A DNA stretch of 64,000 nucleotides from Wuchereria bancrofti (GCA_005281725.1 SSBO01000014.1:435733-499732), one strand, 5' to 3'; positions 27,380 to 41,194 are shown, counted from the stretch's first letter. The notes: generated by a model from the letters alone, not told the origin. Translations and numbers: made by a program.

Positions 27380-27655
27380 TCACCTATACATTCCATTTAT
27401 CCATTTTTATTTACAAAAATTTATCTGTGAAAAAAAAAAAAAAAAAAGGAAATGTATGTATAAATCAATGGTGCATTCTTTATTATCTTATTTTTCAACT
27501 GAAATTGATTTTTAAATTTCTCACTTTTGTTATTTTTTTTTTTTATCAATTCTGCTTTTTTTTTAAAAAAAAATTTCTCACCTATGCAATCCATTTACCC
27601 ATTTTTATTTACAAATATCTATTTGTGTATAAAAAAAAAAAAAAGGAAATATGTG
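27380..27655. repeat. Diverged direct repeats, ~70 bp
   Basis: 27380-27447 and 27578-27648 share CTCACCTAT.CA.TCCATTTA.CC, ATTTTTATTTACAAA, T.TCT.TGTG, an A-run and GGAAAT. They are about 200 bp apart with several substitutions. Confidence 0.75.
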
Positions 27656-27673
27656 TAAAAGAAACATATTATT

Positions 27674-28112
27674 ATTTGCTTCGTAATTTTTAATTATTAT
27701 GTATCCTATTTAATGTTTGCTGTGAAATCATCAATGGTTATTATTAATTTTAAATGATATATAGATCAGAACGATTAATGTTCTATTTGATTTTACAAAA
27801 GAAAGAACTATGTAAAAGAATGATAATAATATAAAATTAAAATACTTTTTTCTTTATTTTTATTTTAAATTCAAAATTTTAATAAATTAACATTGTAAAT
27901 TTGTTTGGAATATTTGATTACATATATGTATATTAGTTAAATTAATTTATAACAAATATATTGTCACTTTGTATTTCTCTTTTTTTTCTTTGTGCTTTTT
28001 ATATTATAAAAAATTGTTGACAAATTATATATTTTAATAAATAAATAAATAATTTGCTTCATAATTTTTAGTTATTAGATATCCTATTTAATGTTTGCTG
28101 CGAAATCAAAAA
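27674..28112. repeat. Direct repeat pair, ~55 bp
   Basis: 27676-27730 and 28057-28110 share TTGCTTCGTAATTTTTA or TTGCTTCATAATTTTTA, then GTTATTA/ATTATTA, ATCCTATTTAATGTTTGCTG and GAAATCA. They are about 380 bp apart and partly diverged. Confidence 0.75.
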
Positions 28113-31100
28113 TCAGCACAAAATTATCACGTGTAAATTGTATATGAAACATGGATTATATAGCAAAAAAAAAAAAAAAAAAATACATTCATAACTTTCC
28201 TAAATTTGCATTTTCCATTGTAAATTTAATTATTAAACTTATTTCATCTAGCTGATTTTCAAATTACCAAATTTGAAAAGGATTATTTGCATTAGTGATA
28301 ACAATAATGTCGTTGTTTGCCAACATTTTCACTTTTTAAAAAAAAAAAAATTTGTTTTTTTTTTCTTTTTTTACCTATCGCCATTATAACTTTTTTTCAA
28401 TTATTAATGAGCGAAGAATATAGTACAAAAGTAAGTAAGAGCTTCAATAAAAGTGTACTTCCATTAATTTACTTCTATTTTTTCCTTTTTTTTTTTTGTT
28501 TTTTAAAATTTAAGGATTACATTTGTCGCAAAAAGAAAAAATAGTATTGATTTTGTTTATTGAAATTTCACAGAGTCACCAGATATATTTGCTAGTTAAA
28601 TTTCATTTAAATTACTTTCTGACAATTTACATTTTCATTATGTGTTGATTGATAATAAAAATGTTCCAGACGGTCTTTTCTACTGTCTCCCTCTCCCTCT
28701 CTCTCTCTCTCTCTTCTATTTTATAAATTTTTCTTGTTTGTAATAATATCAAATTTGATTTCTTTTGATTTCATTTCAATCTTCAGTCAATTTTGCTTTC
28801 AGTCAATTGTATTTTTTAATAAAGTGATGGTTTTACTTTTCAAATTCAAATGTCTCTAGTTTTTCTTTCTTTTTTTTTTTTTTGATTATATTTTCAAATT
28901 CAAATACTTTTACTTCCACTATCTGAAGATGTTATTTCTTTATTGCAATAAAAATTACTTCCCATTTTCTTTTCCTTTCTTTTTTTTTTTCTTTTCTTGA
29001 AACTACTTTTGTTAATTTTGGCTAATTGTTGAAGTATGATGTCTTCCTTTGAAAACATGAAATGAAAATGAACAGTTTAAAAAAAGGAAAAGTGTTCCTT
29101 TTCATAAATCAAAATAGAATTTTCTATTTGTATTTTATAATGCAAACTGAATTTAGCAAATCTTTGCTCATATATAAATGAAAGAAAGAAAAAAAAAAAA
29201 AGAAAATTTTTTTCCAAGAATGTTGTGTTAGGGTCAAAAGGGTAAATAATCATTATTACTTTTATTATTAGCATTATATTATTGATTCTATTATCATCAT
29301 CATGAATTATCTATTTTTACAGGCATACTTTAATTACTCGGCTACATTAAGCCATTTGACACTTTAAAAAAAATTTTTAAAATCTTCATTTAACATTTAA
29401 AAAGTAGTTGAAGTAAGCATAGATTACAAGAAATATTATCCATATTAATTTTAACAGTGAAATTATACGTATTATTCTGAGAAATATCGATAGACTAGAA
29501 ATTTAATTATTAATATTATTTCTTTTTCATTATTATTATTATTATCGTTTATTGTTACTAATTATCACTATTATTATTAATCATTATTATTGTATCACTA
29601 TTAATTATTACCAATTATCATTAATACTGTCATCTGCAATGATTTCTCGATCCTATATTATTGATGACAATTTTGTTTGTACCGTTTTCTTCTGCCACAT
29701 GGTTATGGCATATTTGCGTCTCATTATGCAATAAAATTTTGATTTAAAAAGTTTTGTTCTTGAAATAAAACTTTCATTTTATACGATTGAAATCGAAAAA
29801 TGGGTCTTTCATTTTTCCGACGAAGTTTGTTTGATGTAAATTCCTGAATGCCTTTTTTTTTTTTTTTCCTCTTCCTTTTTGTCTGTTATCCAATGAAAAT
29901 TTTAAGCTTGCGATAACGATGCATTTGTCATTCTCTTTCTTTGTGTATTCACACATTTTAAAATGATTTAGTTTTTTTTTTTTTTTTTTCTTAACTTTTT
30001 TCTTTCAAATTTCAATTTCCAAATGAATTTTCTTTTTTCTTTCAAAATTCTTTTACGTTAGTATTCTTCAAATTTCACTTCATGAAATTTTAGTCTAAAA
30101 AAAGAAAAGAAAATTTCTTATGTAAAAATGTTTCTTTCACATCACTAAAAATGGAAATCATCGCTCCTATTTTCTTTGACAAAGAAAAAAAAAAAAGAAT
30201 GTTTGTTTAAATATACTTAAAAAGTGTATAATTACTTAAAATTTCTTAATTAATATTAATTGCTAATTATGAATTGTTCTTTTTTCAATTTTTTTTTTTG
30301 AAATAAAAAGAAATAATCATTTCCACTGAAAAAAGACTATCCAAAATTACTACAATTGGAAATATTATTATAAGTATTATACGATTGTCAAATCATGAAT
30401 GTTTTAAAGAAATGATCAATTAAGCTTGCTAGTTAGCAATCATAAATTTGTAACAAAATAACTAGGCTTAAAATTTATTGAATAACATAGATTAGTTTGA
30501 ACTTTGATTTATTTCTTAAAGCACTACAAATTTTTATTTAAAAAGAAAATAGAACATTAATAAACTATTGCTTCTTTCGGTGATCATATCTTCGTCCTTC
30601 TCTCTTTTTTTTTTTTTTCTGCTTTTTAATGCATTGTCAATCAAATTTTGAATGATGTATTCAAGCGAGAAGAGAAAGAAATAGTTTAATCAATATTTTT
30701 TAGCTTAGCTTTTATAGACTAATCTATATTTTCAATTTATTAATATGCTAAGTTATTATTAGTGTTAAGTTGTTATTCAATCATTTCCATTGTTGATAAG
30801 AAAAAAGAAGACGAAGTAATTCATTAGGATCTTATCAAAAATAAATGATCGTAAATATATGAATATCAAATTACAGTAAAGATAAAAAAAATTCGTGAAC
30901 ATACATTTTGTTAGATGCAAGAGACTTTAGTGTGACATATACTATCGTATTCTTATCACTATGTTATGATATTTTATCATTACTTCATTTTCTCATAAAG
31001 TTTGTTTTTTTTTTTTTCTTTTTTTTTTATTTCTGATTGATTCGTTTCATTAGTGTTTGTCAGAAGGATAAGTATATATGTTGAAAAATATGCAATTGGA

Positions 31101-32410
31101 CATTTCTTTTTATATTCAACAATTTTGCATTTTAGATTAAGTCTTATTTTTCGAAAAAAAAAAAAAAAGAGAAAGAAAGAGCAAAAATAGGAACAAACTT
31201 GTCATTAATAACAACATTGCCTATCATTATTATTACTTTATTATTTATTTATTATTAACATTGTTATTATTTATTATTATTAATATTGGAATATTAAAAT
31301 TTTGAACTTTTTATTATTTTATCATTTTCATAGTTTTCACTAAATTATCATAGTTTATAAAGTTGTATATAAAAACGTAAACATATGATATAACTAAAAA
31401 AAAGATAAAGTAAACTAATAATTTCTAGATCTCATTTCTTGCTAAATAGAACTTTAAAACAACAAATTAAATTTCTATTTTTTAACAAGCAAAAAATAAG
31501 TAAATAAAACGAAGAAAACATTGAATAATTGTTATCACTTACTATCTAAATTTTGAACCTTATCATATATTACAATGAAAAATCATTTAAAAAAAAAGAA
31601 CGAGCAAAAAATTTAAATAATATTTCAATAATAGCAAAATAAATATAAATTAATAATTTGTCAAATATTATTTCATTAACCATGAAAATACAATTACTAA
31701 ATCAATGTGACAAAAATTGATAAATTTTAAGAAATTGTTTATGTTATTATATTGTTTAATTTAAAAAAAGAAATTTCTTAATTGCATTATTTGTAAATTT
31801 TGCAAAATGCAATTATACAAAAACATTTTTTGCTTTTTGCATTTATAGAAAGGCATGGAAGAAAGAGGAAAAATCGATTAAAGTGAAATTGGAAAATGTT
31901 AGACACAAAAAGACTATCTCGTATGACGTTGTTCATTTTCAAAAATGTAAACAATGAAAAATCTTAAAAGTAAGCTTTTGTTCAAATGGTTAAACATTTT
32001 TGCTTACATTTTAAAATAATGGAAAAGTTTTTTCTCTCTTACTTTCCATATTAATAGATAATTAATATTAAAAAAAAAAAAATTTTTTTTTCTCCAAAAT
32101 TTTTTTAACAAACAATATCAAAAGTATTTTCTTTCTGTTTCGTTTTTGTTTGTTTGTTTTCCTTTTTTTTTTTCCTTTGTTTTGTTTTTTGCTTCTTTTT
32201 TTTTTTTTGCTGCGTGTTTAAATATATTCAAAACTGTTTGATCGAAACTTGTTGACTTTTTTCATGTTTGAACAGATGCCAAAAAAGGACAAATTGAATT
32301 GTATGTTCGTAATTCCATTATTTTTGCATTTTGACGACGATTTCTTTATTGCCTTTCTCTCTTTCTTTTTTTTTTTCCTTTTTTTTTCTCTCTTAAATCA
32401 CTAGTTTTAT

Positions 32411-32590
32411 TACTCTTTTTTTTTTTTATTTTTTCGTTTTCTCTTTGTTACACATTTTTTTTTTTTTTTTTCTGAAAATAAATTTAGGCTTTTTCTTTCT
32501 AAGCTTTTTGCTTTTTTTTAGGCAAAACAGAACTTTTTGCTTTTCTTTTCCTGATAATTTAACTAATAGTTGATAGTAGGATAATAATAT
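32411..32590. repeat. Parent sequence of the degraded block at 4140-4340
   Basis: Unique-looking AT-rich sequence with TTTTCTCTTTGTTACACA, GGCAAAACAGAAC and flanking poly-T. It matches the landmarks beside the 11-N gap at 4129. This copy retains normal sequence complexity. Confidence 0.6.
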
Positions 32591-34034
32591 TAGGCAAAAT
32601 ATAGTTTTTTAATATTTTGATAATCAAAAATTTTTGCTCTTTATTTTTATCTTTTATCATTCTATACATTTCCACATATGAATCATATATTTCCGGAATA
32701 CTTCATCCACAATTTCCAATTTATATTACACATTTTGAAAAATACATATTTTGAAAAAAAAAATGTTACGTATTTACATTACGTACATACATTTTAAAAA
32801 ATTCATTTCAGTTTAATCATTACTAATATCGAAGTTATTTTAATTTAATATTTATATCAAATAATAATTTCTAATTTTTTTTTCTTTTTTTTTTTTTAAA
32901 TTTTACCCTCAAAAAATTACATTAAATGAATGAATAAACAAACAATTGTATAATATTCGTTGCAATTCTCAATAATCGATATTAGAACATTTGGAAAGTT
33001 AAAAATTTTTGCAAAAATGATAGTAGTATATATGTATATGTTTAGTTGACATATCTAATATTGATGACTTCTCCTTTTCTTCTTTCTTTTTTTCTTTCCC
33101 TCTCTCTCTCTCTCTCTCTCTCTCTCCCTGTCTCCTTTGGATTTAAAATAGATGAATGAATGTTTTATGTACTTGCTTATATGATTAGAATAATTTTTTT
33201 TTTTTAATCAAAATTTGACAAAATTTTGTAATCATCATTAATAATTTTTGACATACATATATGTCAAAATTGAAACAAAAAAAAAAAGTGTTTCATATGA
33301 TATTTTATCATTTTTATTAATTCAAATATTTATTATGCAAAATTTTATTTTATATTCCATCATAGATCTATTTTAATGTTTGCTAGAGATTTAGGATTAT
33401 ATAATCAAATAAAATCTAAATCATAAAGCTTTTGATTGTTAGAAGTTTTGATTAGGAGATGATGAAAGTTATATTTTCTCTCAAGAATAATAATAATTTT
33501 TGAATTATTGAATTTTTTTTTTTTTTTTTGCTTTGCCTGAATTATAAAATAATAGTTGAATTTAAAATGAAAAAAAAAAATTGATTTAATAATTTTTGTT
33601 GACATTTATTATTATCACAATTGTTTCAATTCTTACACTTGATTTTATAAATTTATCTGCTAAAATTTATATGACTAATATAAAATGGAAAGATTATTGA
33701 ATTTTTTTAGAAATCAATAGAACATATGCCTCTCTCCCCTTCTCATATTTATACTTTGCCTATTTCTCTCATATATATTAGTTTAATTTAGTGATATAAG
33801 AGCAAAATTCACTTTAAATCGAACAAATTTATTTATTTATTTTTTTTAAACTATTAAAAAATTTTAGTAAGCAGTTACGATTGGCCAATTTTTTCAAATA
33901 ATAACAATAATAATTTGATAAAATATAGGTTAAAATTTTAAATATTATTATTTCCATAGTTTTTGAATGATATTCATTAGTAAAAAAAAATTTTTTTTTT
34001 TTTCATTTATCATTTTTATTCTACCTTTCTATAG

Positions 34035-34211
34035 GCCGAATTAGCGCAACATCAACTTAAATATTTCTCCACTCTCACTTCAATTATTTCCCCGTTTATT
34101 TCTACGTCATCTCTCACGTATCTTCTTTGCTATCCTTCCCATTTGTCCCAATTTCATAATTTTATTTTGTCATCTGCCACTGTCACAGCATTACTTACTA
34201 TGTGCGTTTGA
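34035..34211 (+). other. Candidate exon or small gene part near 34.1 kb
   Basis: After CTTTCTATAG comes a 58-codon open frame starting AELAQHQLKYF and ending at TGA 34209, with a possible donor GTGCGT at 34202. The block is clearly less AT-rich than its flanks. No protein family was recognised and the later part is Ser/Leu-rich. It could be an upstream exon of the phosphatase gene, part of an unrelated small gene, or promoter-proximal sequence. Confidence 0.2.
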
Positions 34212-34501
34212 ACTGTTCCATTGCATTCATCAATTTTCTTCTTTCTTTTTTTTCTTTTTTTTTTTTTTTGTGAAATGAAATTTCTATTTTCAATTGCTAT
34301 ATTTGTGTTCTTTATTTAAGACATTTTTTGCACCGAGAAATATCCAATTTAAATATGTCAATTTGTATTAGTAAATTAGATGTGACAATTTGTTCGTCAT
34401 CATTTTATACCTTGATAATTCGTAATCATTTTCATATGATACAACGATGAATTAAAATTAAACATGTTTTGAATTTTAATTTTATTTATTATTGATTGCA
34501 G

Positions 34502-34560
34502 ATTGTTGCATTTTCACATTTAGGAGGAACGTCTAAAAATGCAATTACAAAAAAATCAAA
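34502..34560 (+). other. Candidate 59-nt exon upstream of the phosphatase
   Basis: A good acceptor (TTATTGATTGCAG) and donor (GTATGA) bracket an open frame reading IVAFSHLGGTSKNAITKK. The main phosphatase start at 35502 is 940 bp downstream and has the conserved N-terminus, so this would be an alternative 5' exon or a UTR exon. No family match was recognised. Confidence 0.25.
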
Positions 34561-35501
34561 GTATGATTTAAGTGTAATTTTAATTTTTACTTACTACTTC
34601 ATAAATGTTTTTTTTTTTTTTTTGCATTTGCTTTAAATCATAGTAACGTCATTAAAAAAATATATATATATATTTATCTCAACGTTTAAGAGTGAAAAGA
34701 AAATTTCTCTAGACTTTTTTTTTTTCGAATCTTTAAAATGTTTGTAATGACATCAGGATATAGCATATTACACATTATTAATCATTTGTTGAACAATAAA
34801 AAAAAAAAAGATGATCTAAAGTAAAATTCAGTTTTTTGACGTCATACAAATAAAACGAAACATTTAAATTTTGAAATTAGTTTGACCATAAATTAGAAAA
34901 ATTAGTCAGTCTAAAATACCATCATTTATCAAATTTCATATGAAACACAATTACTATGCCAATGATCTTTTTCAACAAATACCGTCCAATGTAATAATTT
35001 TGGTTTTATAATTTAAAAAAAAAAAAAAAAAGGCAAAGATGAAAAAACAAAAAATATGAAAATTTTTTTTCACTTGTTCAACCCTTTTTTTTTCTAAATA
35101 ATTCCAGCAATAATAATTAAAATAATAATAATAATAATATTAAAGTAAATAAATGAAGAGATATTTCAGGATTTCGTACTATGCAATGAATAATGTAATA
35201 GAAAGAGATGGTTAAAATTGAATTTAAAATAAAATTAATGCCAATGAAATAACGCATGCACGAATAAACCTTTTCTAAGATATATGGCGACAATTATTCT
35301 ACTTTATTAGCAAATAGACGAGATGACAATATGGTGACATCTTTCAATATTGTGCTCTATGCATCATATCACTCATTAGATATTCATAAATAATATTTTC
35401 TCTCCTATCGATTGTTTTACTGTTATATTACTTACTGTAAATTACTGTATTTCTTGTGAAAAAAAAGAAAAAATTCAATTAAATATTGGAAAAATTGAAG
35501 A

Positions 35502-38500
35502 ATGAAATTTTTACTTATAACTGCTAATGTTGGATCATTATTTGAAGAGGTAACTTTTTTTTTTTTTTTTTTTAGTATTTTATTCTTTTTTTAATTATTA
35601 TTTTGTATTAATAAATCAGTTATTTTTATTTCTTTCTTAATTTTATAGAAAATCCTCTCATCTTTTGTCAAAAATTATTTTATTACACCAATTTTATTAA
35701 TTGAGAGTGGAAAAAAAGACGACAATTTGTGATAATTTAATTTGCATATATCAATTATTAGTTATCATACATTTTCAGTCATGCCGAATACGTAATGCTT
35801 GGTTGGCAACTTTTACACAAGTAAATGTTTACTTTGTAAACAAAAATAGGCTTTTTTTTTTGATCGAAATAAACAAAAACAACTTTGCATTTAAGAAAAA
35901 AAAGAAAAAAAAACTCAGTAAATTCATGAGAATTATTTATTTTTAATTTTATCAAAGAATATTTGATCAAAATCGTCTCTTTCTTTTTTATTTTTCAAAG
36001 AAATACGGAAAAGTAATTAGGATCAAATGAGAGAGAAATGGAGGTGATTATTATTTATTGTGAAGAAAAACTTATGTTGTTTTTCAAATAAATTTACAAT
36101 AAAATGAAAAAACAAAAGAAAAAAAGAAATTCAAATAGGAAAGAAAATGTGTTAATGGTTTAAAATCTACAGGATAATGGTTTTATTATTTCAAAAAAGA
36201 TGAAAAATACTAGAAATTTGCAAAATTTCTCAGTGAAAATTACTTTAATCAGATTTGTAATTAAATTAAGTAATTTTTAAGTTTAAATTTCGTGATTAAA
36301 TTTCATTTCTTATAAAAAATGATTCTTATCATTCCCAGTTCTCAAAACTATAAGTTAAACGAAATCCTAAAATATTGTTTAAAATAATTTCAAATTGTTT
36401 ATGCTCTCCTGTAAATTGAATTGTATTATTTTGATATATTCGAAATAATGAATTAAAGATGAAAGAAAGATAAAAATATTTTCAAATGGAATAAATCACC
36501 ATTCTATACATATGTTTATTGCTCAATAAGTGATTTTTTTTTTTTCAATTTCTATAAATATTAAAATTAATATTATAACAAAAAAAATTTTTTTTTTCTA
36601 CTGAAATATAAATTTCAGGTTATCAAAGAAAGCAATGCACATTTTATTGCAATACATATGCAAGAAGTTGGTGGAAAAAATTTTGAGGAATGTATCGGTC
36701 AAGTACCAACTTTTTTAAATCATATATCAGGTAGCATGCATGAAATGGGATATTCAACTGGACGCGCTTACCTGGATCTTGAATTTGATTTACCTGAAAG
36801 TTACATTGTACGTTTCTGTTTTTTTTTTTTCTTTCTTTAAAAATGTTGTCAACAATTTCTACTTTTAATAATAGTTAAATTTTTTTCTTTTTAAAGAAAA
36901 AGAATATTTTATAGTATGGTAATATTTCGCCTTCAAATTTTTGTAAAATTTCACAATATGATAATGTTTTATAAAACTTTTCATAAAAAAAAAAATAATT
37001 ATAAAATTTTGTCTTATGATATTCTATAATATAATAATATTTCATTTTCAAATTTTAGAAAAAAATTTAAAGAAAACTTTTATATTGTTTGTTTGTTTAT
37101 TTTTCTATGTGATTTTAACAGAAATTATTGTTGTTATTAATTTTAACAAAAATTATTATTGTAATGGAATTGTAATGGAAATAGTTGTATAATAAATATA
37201 TGTAATGAAAATAATTATATAATAAATAAATAAATATATTTACAGGCGCTTGGTTCACTATTTTTCATTAATGATGTGACATTACCGCGAATACGACAAT
37301 ATGACTTTGTGGGGAAGCAGTTTGTTAAATTGGAAAAAGTTTTCGAATCATATGATCGTGGTTTACTGAAATGTCGAATGTTACGTAAAGCTAAATTTCC
37401 GAAAGATTTTTGGCCAACTGTTAAATGGGGTCGAAAAGGATATATGCATTGTCGATTTCGTTTTGATCAGACGTTAATTTATTAACTATATAATTTTTAT
37501 AATATCTTATTTTACTAAGTAAAATATAAATTTTTCTTTTTTTTTTTTTTTTTCTGGATCAATTTATAATTTTTGGAACTAATTCGAAATAATACTTAGA
37601 TTATATTTGCAATTACTAATTTAATATATCAAAAAAGAAGAAAAAAAAAAGATGTAATTTAAAGAGCTATTACAATATTAATATGACAATAATTGATAAT
37701 GTAAGATAATTTTCGAAATTTTATATAAGTTAAAATTTTTTTTTCAGTATATACGATTTTGTCAATGTACATTTATTTCATGATGAATCTAACATTGCGT
37801 TGATACATGAGGTTTCAATTTCATTTTATTAACTTTATAACATATATCTGAAAATATAACTCCTGAAGAAATAAATAAATAAATAAATAAATAAGCACTT
37901 TTAATATATGTTTCAAAATAATTCGTATCATAAATTAGTATTTAATTAGAGAATGAGATTTTTGAAATTCAATTAATAAATTAGTTTATCGACAAATATA
38001 TTCTAGGAGTAGCTGGAATTTCAAACTGTTCAATGAAAAATTATATCTAATGTGTAAAATTTGTACCATTGAATGAAAAGTAAAAGTATTTTATATCAAA
38101 TTTTAAATTAATTTTAATTATTCAATGATTGTATTAATGAAATTTATTGTTGCAGAATCCTTCACTTTATAGTGAAAATCGAAAACGAGCATTAAATTTC
38201 GTTTTGAACGAATTAAAACGGGTCAATGAAGATGATAAACATTCATATCCGCTTTTCTTATTTGGTGATTTGAATTTTCGACTCGATTTGCAATCATTTT
38301 TAAATGTATGTATTTGTATGAATAATATTTGAAGTTTCTTTTCTTTTCTTTTTTTTTCTGATGAAATTGATTTAAAATGATTCATTTTAACATGAATTTT
38401 TCTTTTTTTTTTACTCCTGAAATCATTTACAGTATCAATTGATTTAAATTATTCATTGTAGAAATTTTTCATCTTAAATTTTATTAAAGATTATTTCTAG

Positions 38501-40320
38501 AATGTTTGCAAATGTAATCATTTTTATTCTTATTTTTACCTTAAAAATAATTTATTTTAAATTTTTATAAAAATTTTAAATGATAAATTTTTAGAAATGA
38601 TTTACTCAAGAAAAGAACTGATTAAGTTGTTGTTTTCTTTATAGAATTTATCCTAAAAAATATATATATATAACTAACTTTTGTAATACAAAAACTTTTA
38701 AAAAAATCTGTTATCTGTTGATGCTACAATAGGTATGAATTTTTTCAAATTTTAAAGAACCAATTTTTATCCTAAAATATTATTTGCAGCGTATTACGGA
38801 TGATACTGATTTACGAGAAGATTCAACAGAATCCACTCAATCAAGCATTTGTAGTACCGATGGATGTGGTGATTTATTAACAGCTAGTTCACAACATACC
38901 AATGAGCTTAAACCATTAACAGATTTTAGACGAACTGTATCAGCAATTGAATTTCGCCGATCACCTGATAATTTCACCAGTGATATTTCAACCAGGTGAG
39001 TTAAAGGTATGAAATTTAGTTATCATAATTAATTATCTGTTTTAAATTCAAATATTTTAAAAAATTATCAATTGAAATATATGAATAGAAATTATCAATA
39101 TAAATATTAACAATGAAATTATTATATAATTTCATAAATTTCATACTGTATAATAAATCATACTTAATTATTATTTTATATTATAAAGAATGTTTAATCA
39201 TTTGTAACATGCTATTATTTGCTTATTTTTATAAATGTATGGCATATGAAATTCTAAAAATATTTACGAAGAAATTGATATTGTATGAAAATTGATATAG
39301 TATAATATAGAAGTAAAATTCATTACTTTTTTAAATTTTGTATTGTTTTGAAATTAAAATTTTTTAAATTACAAAAAACATATTATTAGATTATTGATTT
39401 AGCTGCGTACTTCGAATTGAAAAGAAACTTTTCGATTATTTCAATCACAAACGATTGTTAAATGAATGGCAGGGTTATTTGGAAGATGATCGGGAAGCAC
39501 ACAATTTCCCATACTTACGTGAACTTAATATTAATTTTCCACCTACGTAAGTTTTATTGTTAATTAAAACTATTTTTGAAATGATTTTCATTTCAATTCT
39601 AGCATTACACCATTTGACATTTTCCTTTTCCTCTCTCTCTCTCTCTCTCTCTTCCTTTTAATTTTCTATTCTTTTGTCTATTTTTTTTTTCGTTGTTTTG
39701 AAGAAAAAAAAAAAGCACTGTAGTATAGATGACGTAACGCTACACAATATTTCACGTAATGCAGCACCAAATACTTTTTCACGTAATCCATTTATCTGAT
39801 CCAATAGTATACGTTGAACTTATTAGCATGTAAAATTAGTATAAAAAAATTTATTCACATTTATAATTAATCAAAATTGTATTATTTTTCATTTCTAAAA
39901 TTTTATATTTTTAGATATCCATGGAGTGAAAATCCGGATGAATCGGAATCTCTGATGAAGACACGTGCGCCAGCATGGTGTGATCGTGTGCTAATGAATG
40001 CACGAGCATTAGAAATAGTTAAACGAGATAAATTTGCTAAATATGATAGTTTTGGAAAAGATGTATGCATGGGTGATCATAAGGTTAATGATATTTTCTC
40101 TGTCTTTTTTTCTTTTTCTTTTTTAAAATTATAATTTAATAAATTTTAAACTCTTTTGCTAAAATTATAATTTATGAAGTAATATGTAATAATTTAACAT
40201 ACTCTTATTTTTTTTTTTTATTGTAAACAACAAAATTTAAACTTTTTATTTTTAAAAATTTTATTTCTTAAATTATAAATATTTCAGCCAGTGATGTTAT
40301 CATTCAGCGTGATTGTATGA
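35502..40320 (+). CDS. ipp-5: Type I inositol 1,4,5-trisphosphate 5-phosphatase (423 aa)
   Basis: Removes the 5-phosphate of Ins(1,4,5)P3 and InsP4, ending calcium signals; INPP5A class, orthologous group of C. elegans ipp-5. Ten exons: 35502-35549, 35779-35820, 36619-36807, 37246-37472, 37748-37811, 38156-38305, 38790-38995, 39403-39546, 39915-40083, 40288-40320; the phases close to 424 codons with TGA. Landmarks: N-terminus LLITANVGSLFEE, NAWLATFTQ (14-codon exon 2), AIHMQEVGGKN (metal-binding Glu46), WGRKGYMHCRF, YDFVNVHLFHDESNI, catalytic GDLNFRLD (227-234), LRIEKKLFDYFN, APAWCDRVLM (375-384) and GDHKPV (410-415). Residues ~241-308 are a Ser/Thr-rich insert replacing the family's usual helix region. 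The protein stops at SFSVIV, without the CaaX farnesylation tail that vertebrate INPP5A carries; a GTATGA donor overlaps the stop, so a further exon is possible. Confidence 0.95.
38661..38769 (+). repeat. Left arm of a ~105-bp inverted repeat
   Basis: Lies in intron 6 of the phosphatase gene, ending 20 bases before exon 7. Contains TATATATAACTAACTTTTGT, then CTGTTGATGCTACAATAGG and TATGAATTTTTTCAAATTT. The partner at 42110-42214 is its reverse complement with scattered differences. Confidence 0.85.
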
Positions 40321-40728
40321 ACAAAATGTGAAATGATTATTATGGATTACGATAATATCTTTATTCTGAGATCTGAATTAGCTGTGGATTATTTTACCTT
40401 TTTTTTTTTGCTTAAACGATTAACTAATTATATCAGGATTATCAACCTCAATATAAACTTTTTTTTTTCTCTCTCTCTCTCTTTTTCTTTTTTTCGTTAC
40501 TTTAAACTAGCATATAATCGAGTGAGAATTTTAACGTTCTTTCATTTTCATGATTTCATTTTTTAAATTTTTAGAAAATAAAAAAAAAAAAGGGAAAATA
40601 AAAACGTTTCAAATATGTTTATTCATATAAATATTAACTAATCACTGTTTTTTCTTTCTCTTTTTCTTCTTTTTTTTTTCTCTCTCTCTCCCTCTCAAAT
40701 AATGAATATGTGATAATCACAGGTTATC

Positions 40729-40734
40729 AATAAA
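40729..40734 (+). terminator. Candidate poly-A signal of the phosphatase gene
   Basis: AATAAA about 410 bases after the TGA, following a CT-rich tract. Weak evidence in AT-rich DNA. Confidence 0.3.
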
Positions 40735-41194
40735 ATGAACAACGCATTCTGACTTTTTTTTTTCCTTCATTTATTTATGTGATTGTTAAATCTTTTACAT
40801 TGCTTGTTTGTTTTCTATCTGTAAAAGTAGTAGGTAGCACTTTGTAGTAATTATCACCTAAGGCAAACCAGTCTTCAGTCATATTAGCTCTCTCTCTCCC
40901 TCCCTCTCTTTCTCTATCTCTCTCTCTCTCTTCTTTATTAATATTAGTTTATAGTACTAAAAGTATGATATGCTTCATTTTTTTTTTCAACCCTCTAAAC
41001 TTTTACTCGCATATTGGTATAATAAATTTATGATAATCATAAACTTTATTCTTTCTTCATTTGTTCTTTTTTTCCTCCAAATTGTTGTCTTTTTAAATAC
41101 TCCATAATTTTAATTTCGCATTAATTTTTAATTCAAATATTATTGTTCATATTTATATGTCTTTCGGGTAGAAGCAAATATTTATTTATTTATT

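Larger units (their letters stand above)
24440..34020. other. Gene-poor AT-rich region
   Basis: About 9.6 kb between syndapin and the phosphatase. No exon chain with matching phases was found. It contains poly-T/A tracts, CT-rich tracts at 28685-28715 and 33098-33130, a 34-bp tandem repeat, diverged direct repeats at 27.4-28.1 kb and a perfect forkhead-like palindrome. Confidence 0.6.

Noticed and set aside
35641..35732. Alternative second exon of the phosphatase after TTTTATAG at 35648
   Set aside because: Its frames do not resemble the family; the 42-base exon 35779-35820 encodes NAWLATFTQ, which matches the conserved segment and keeps phase.
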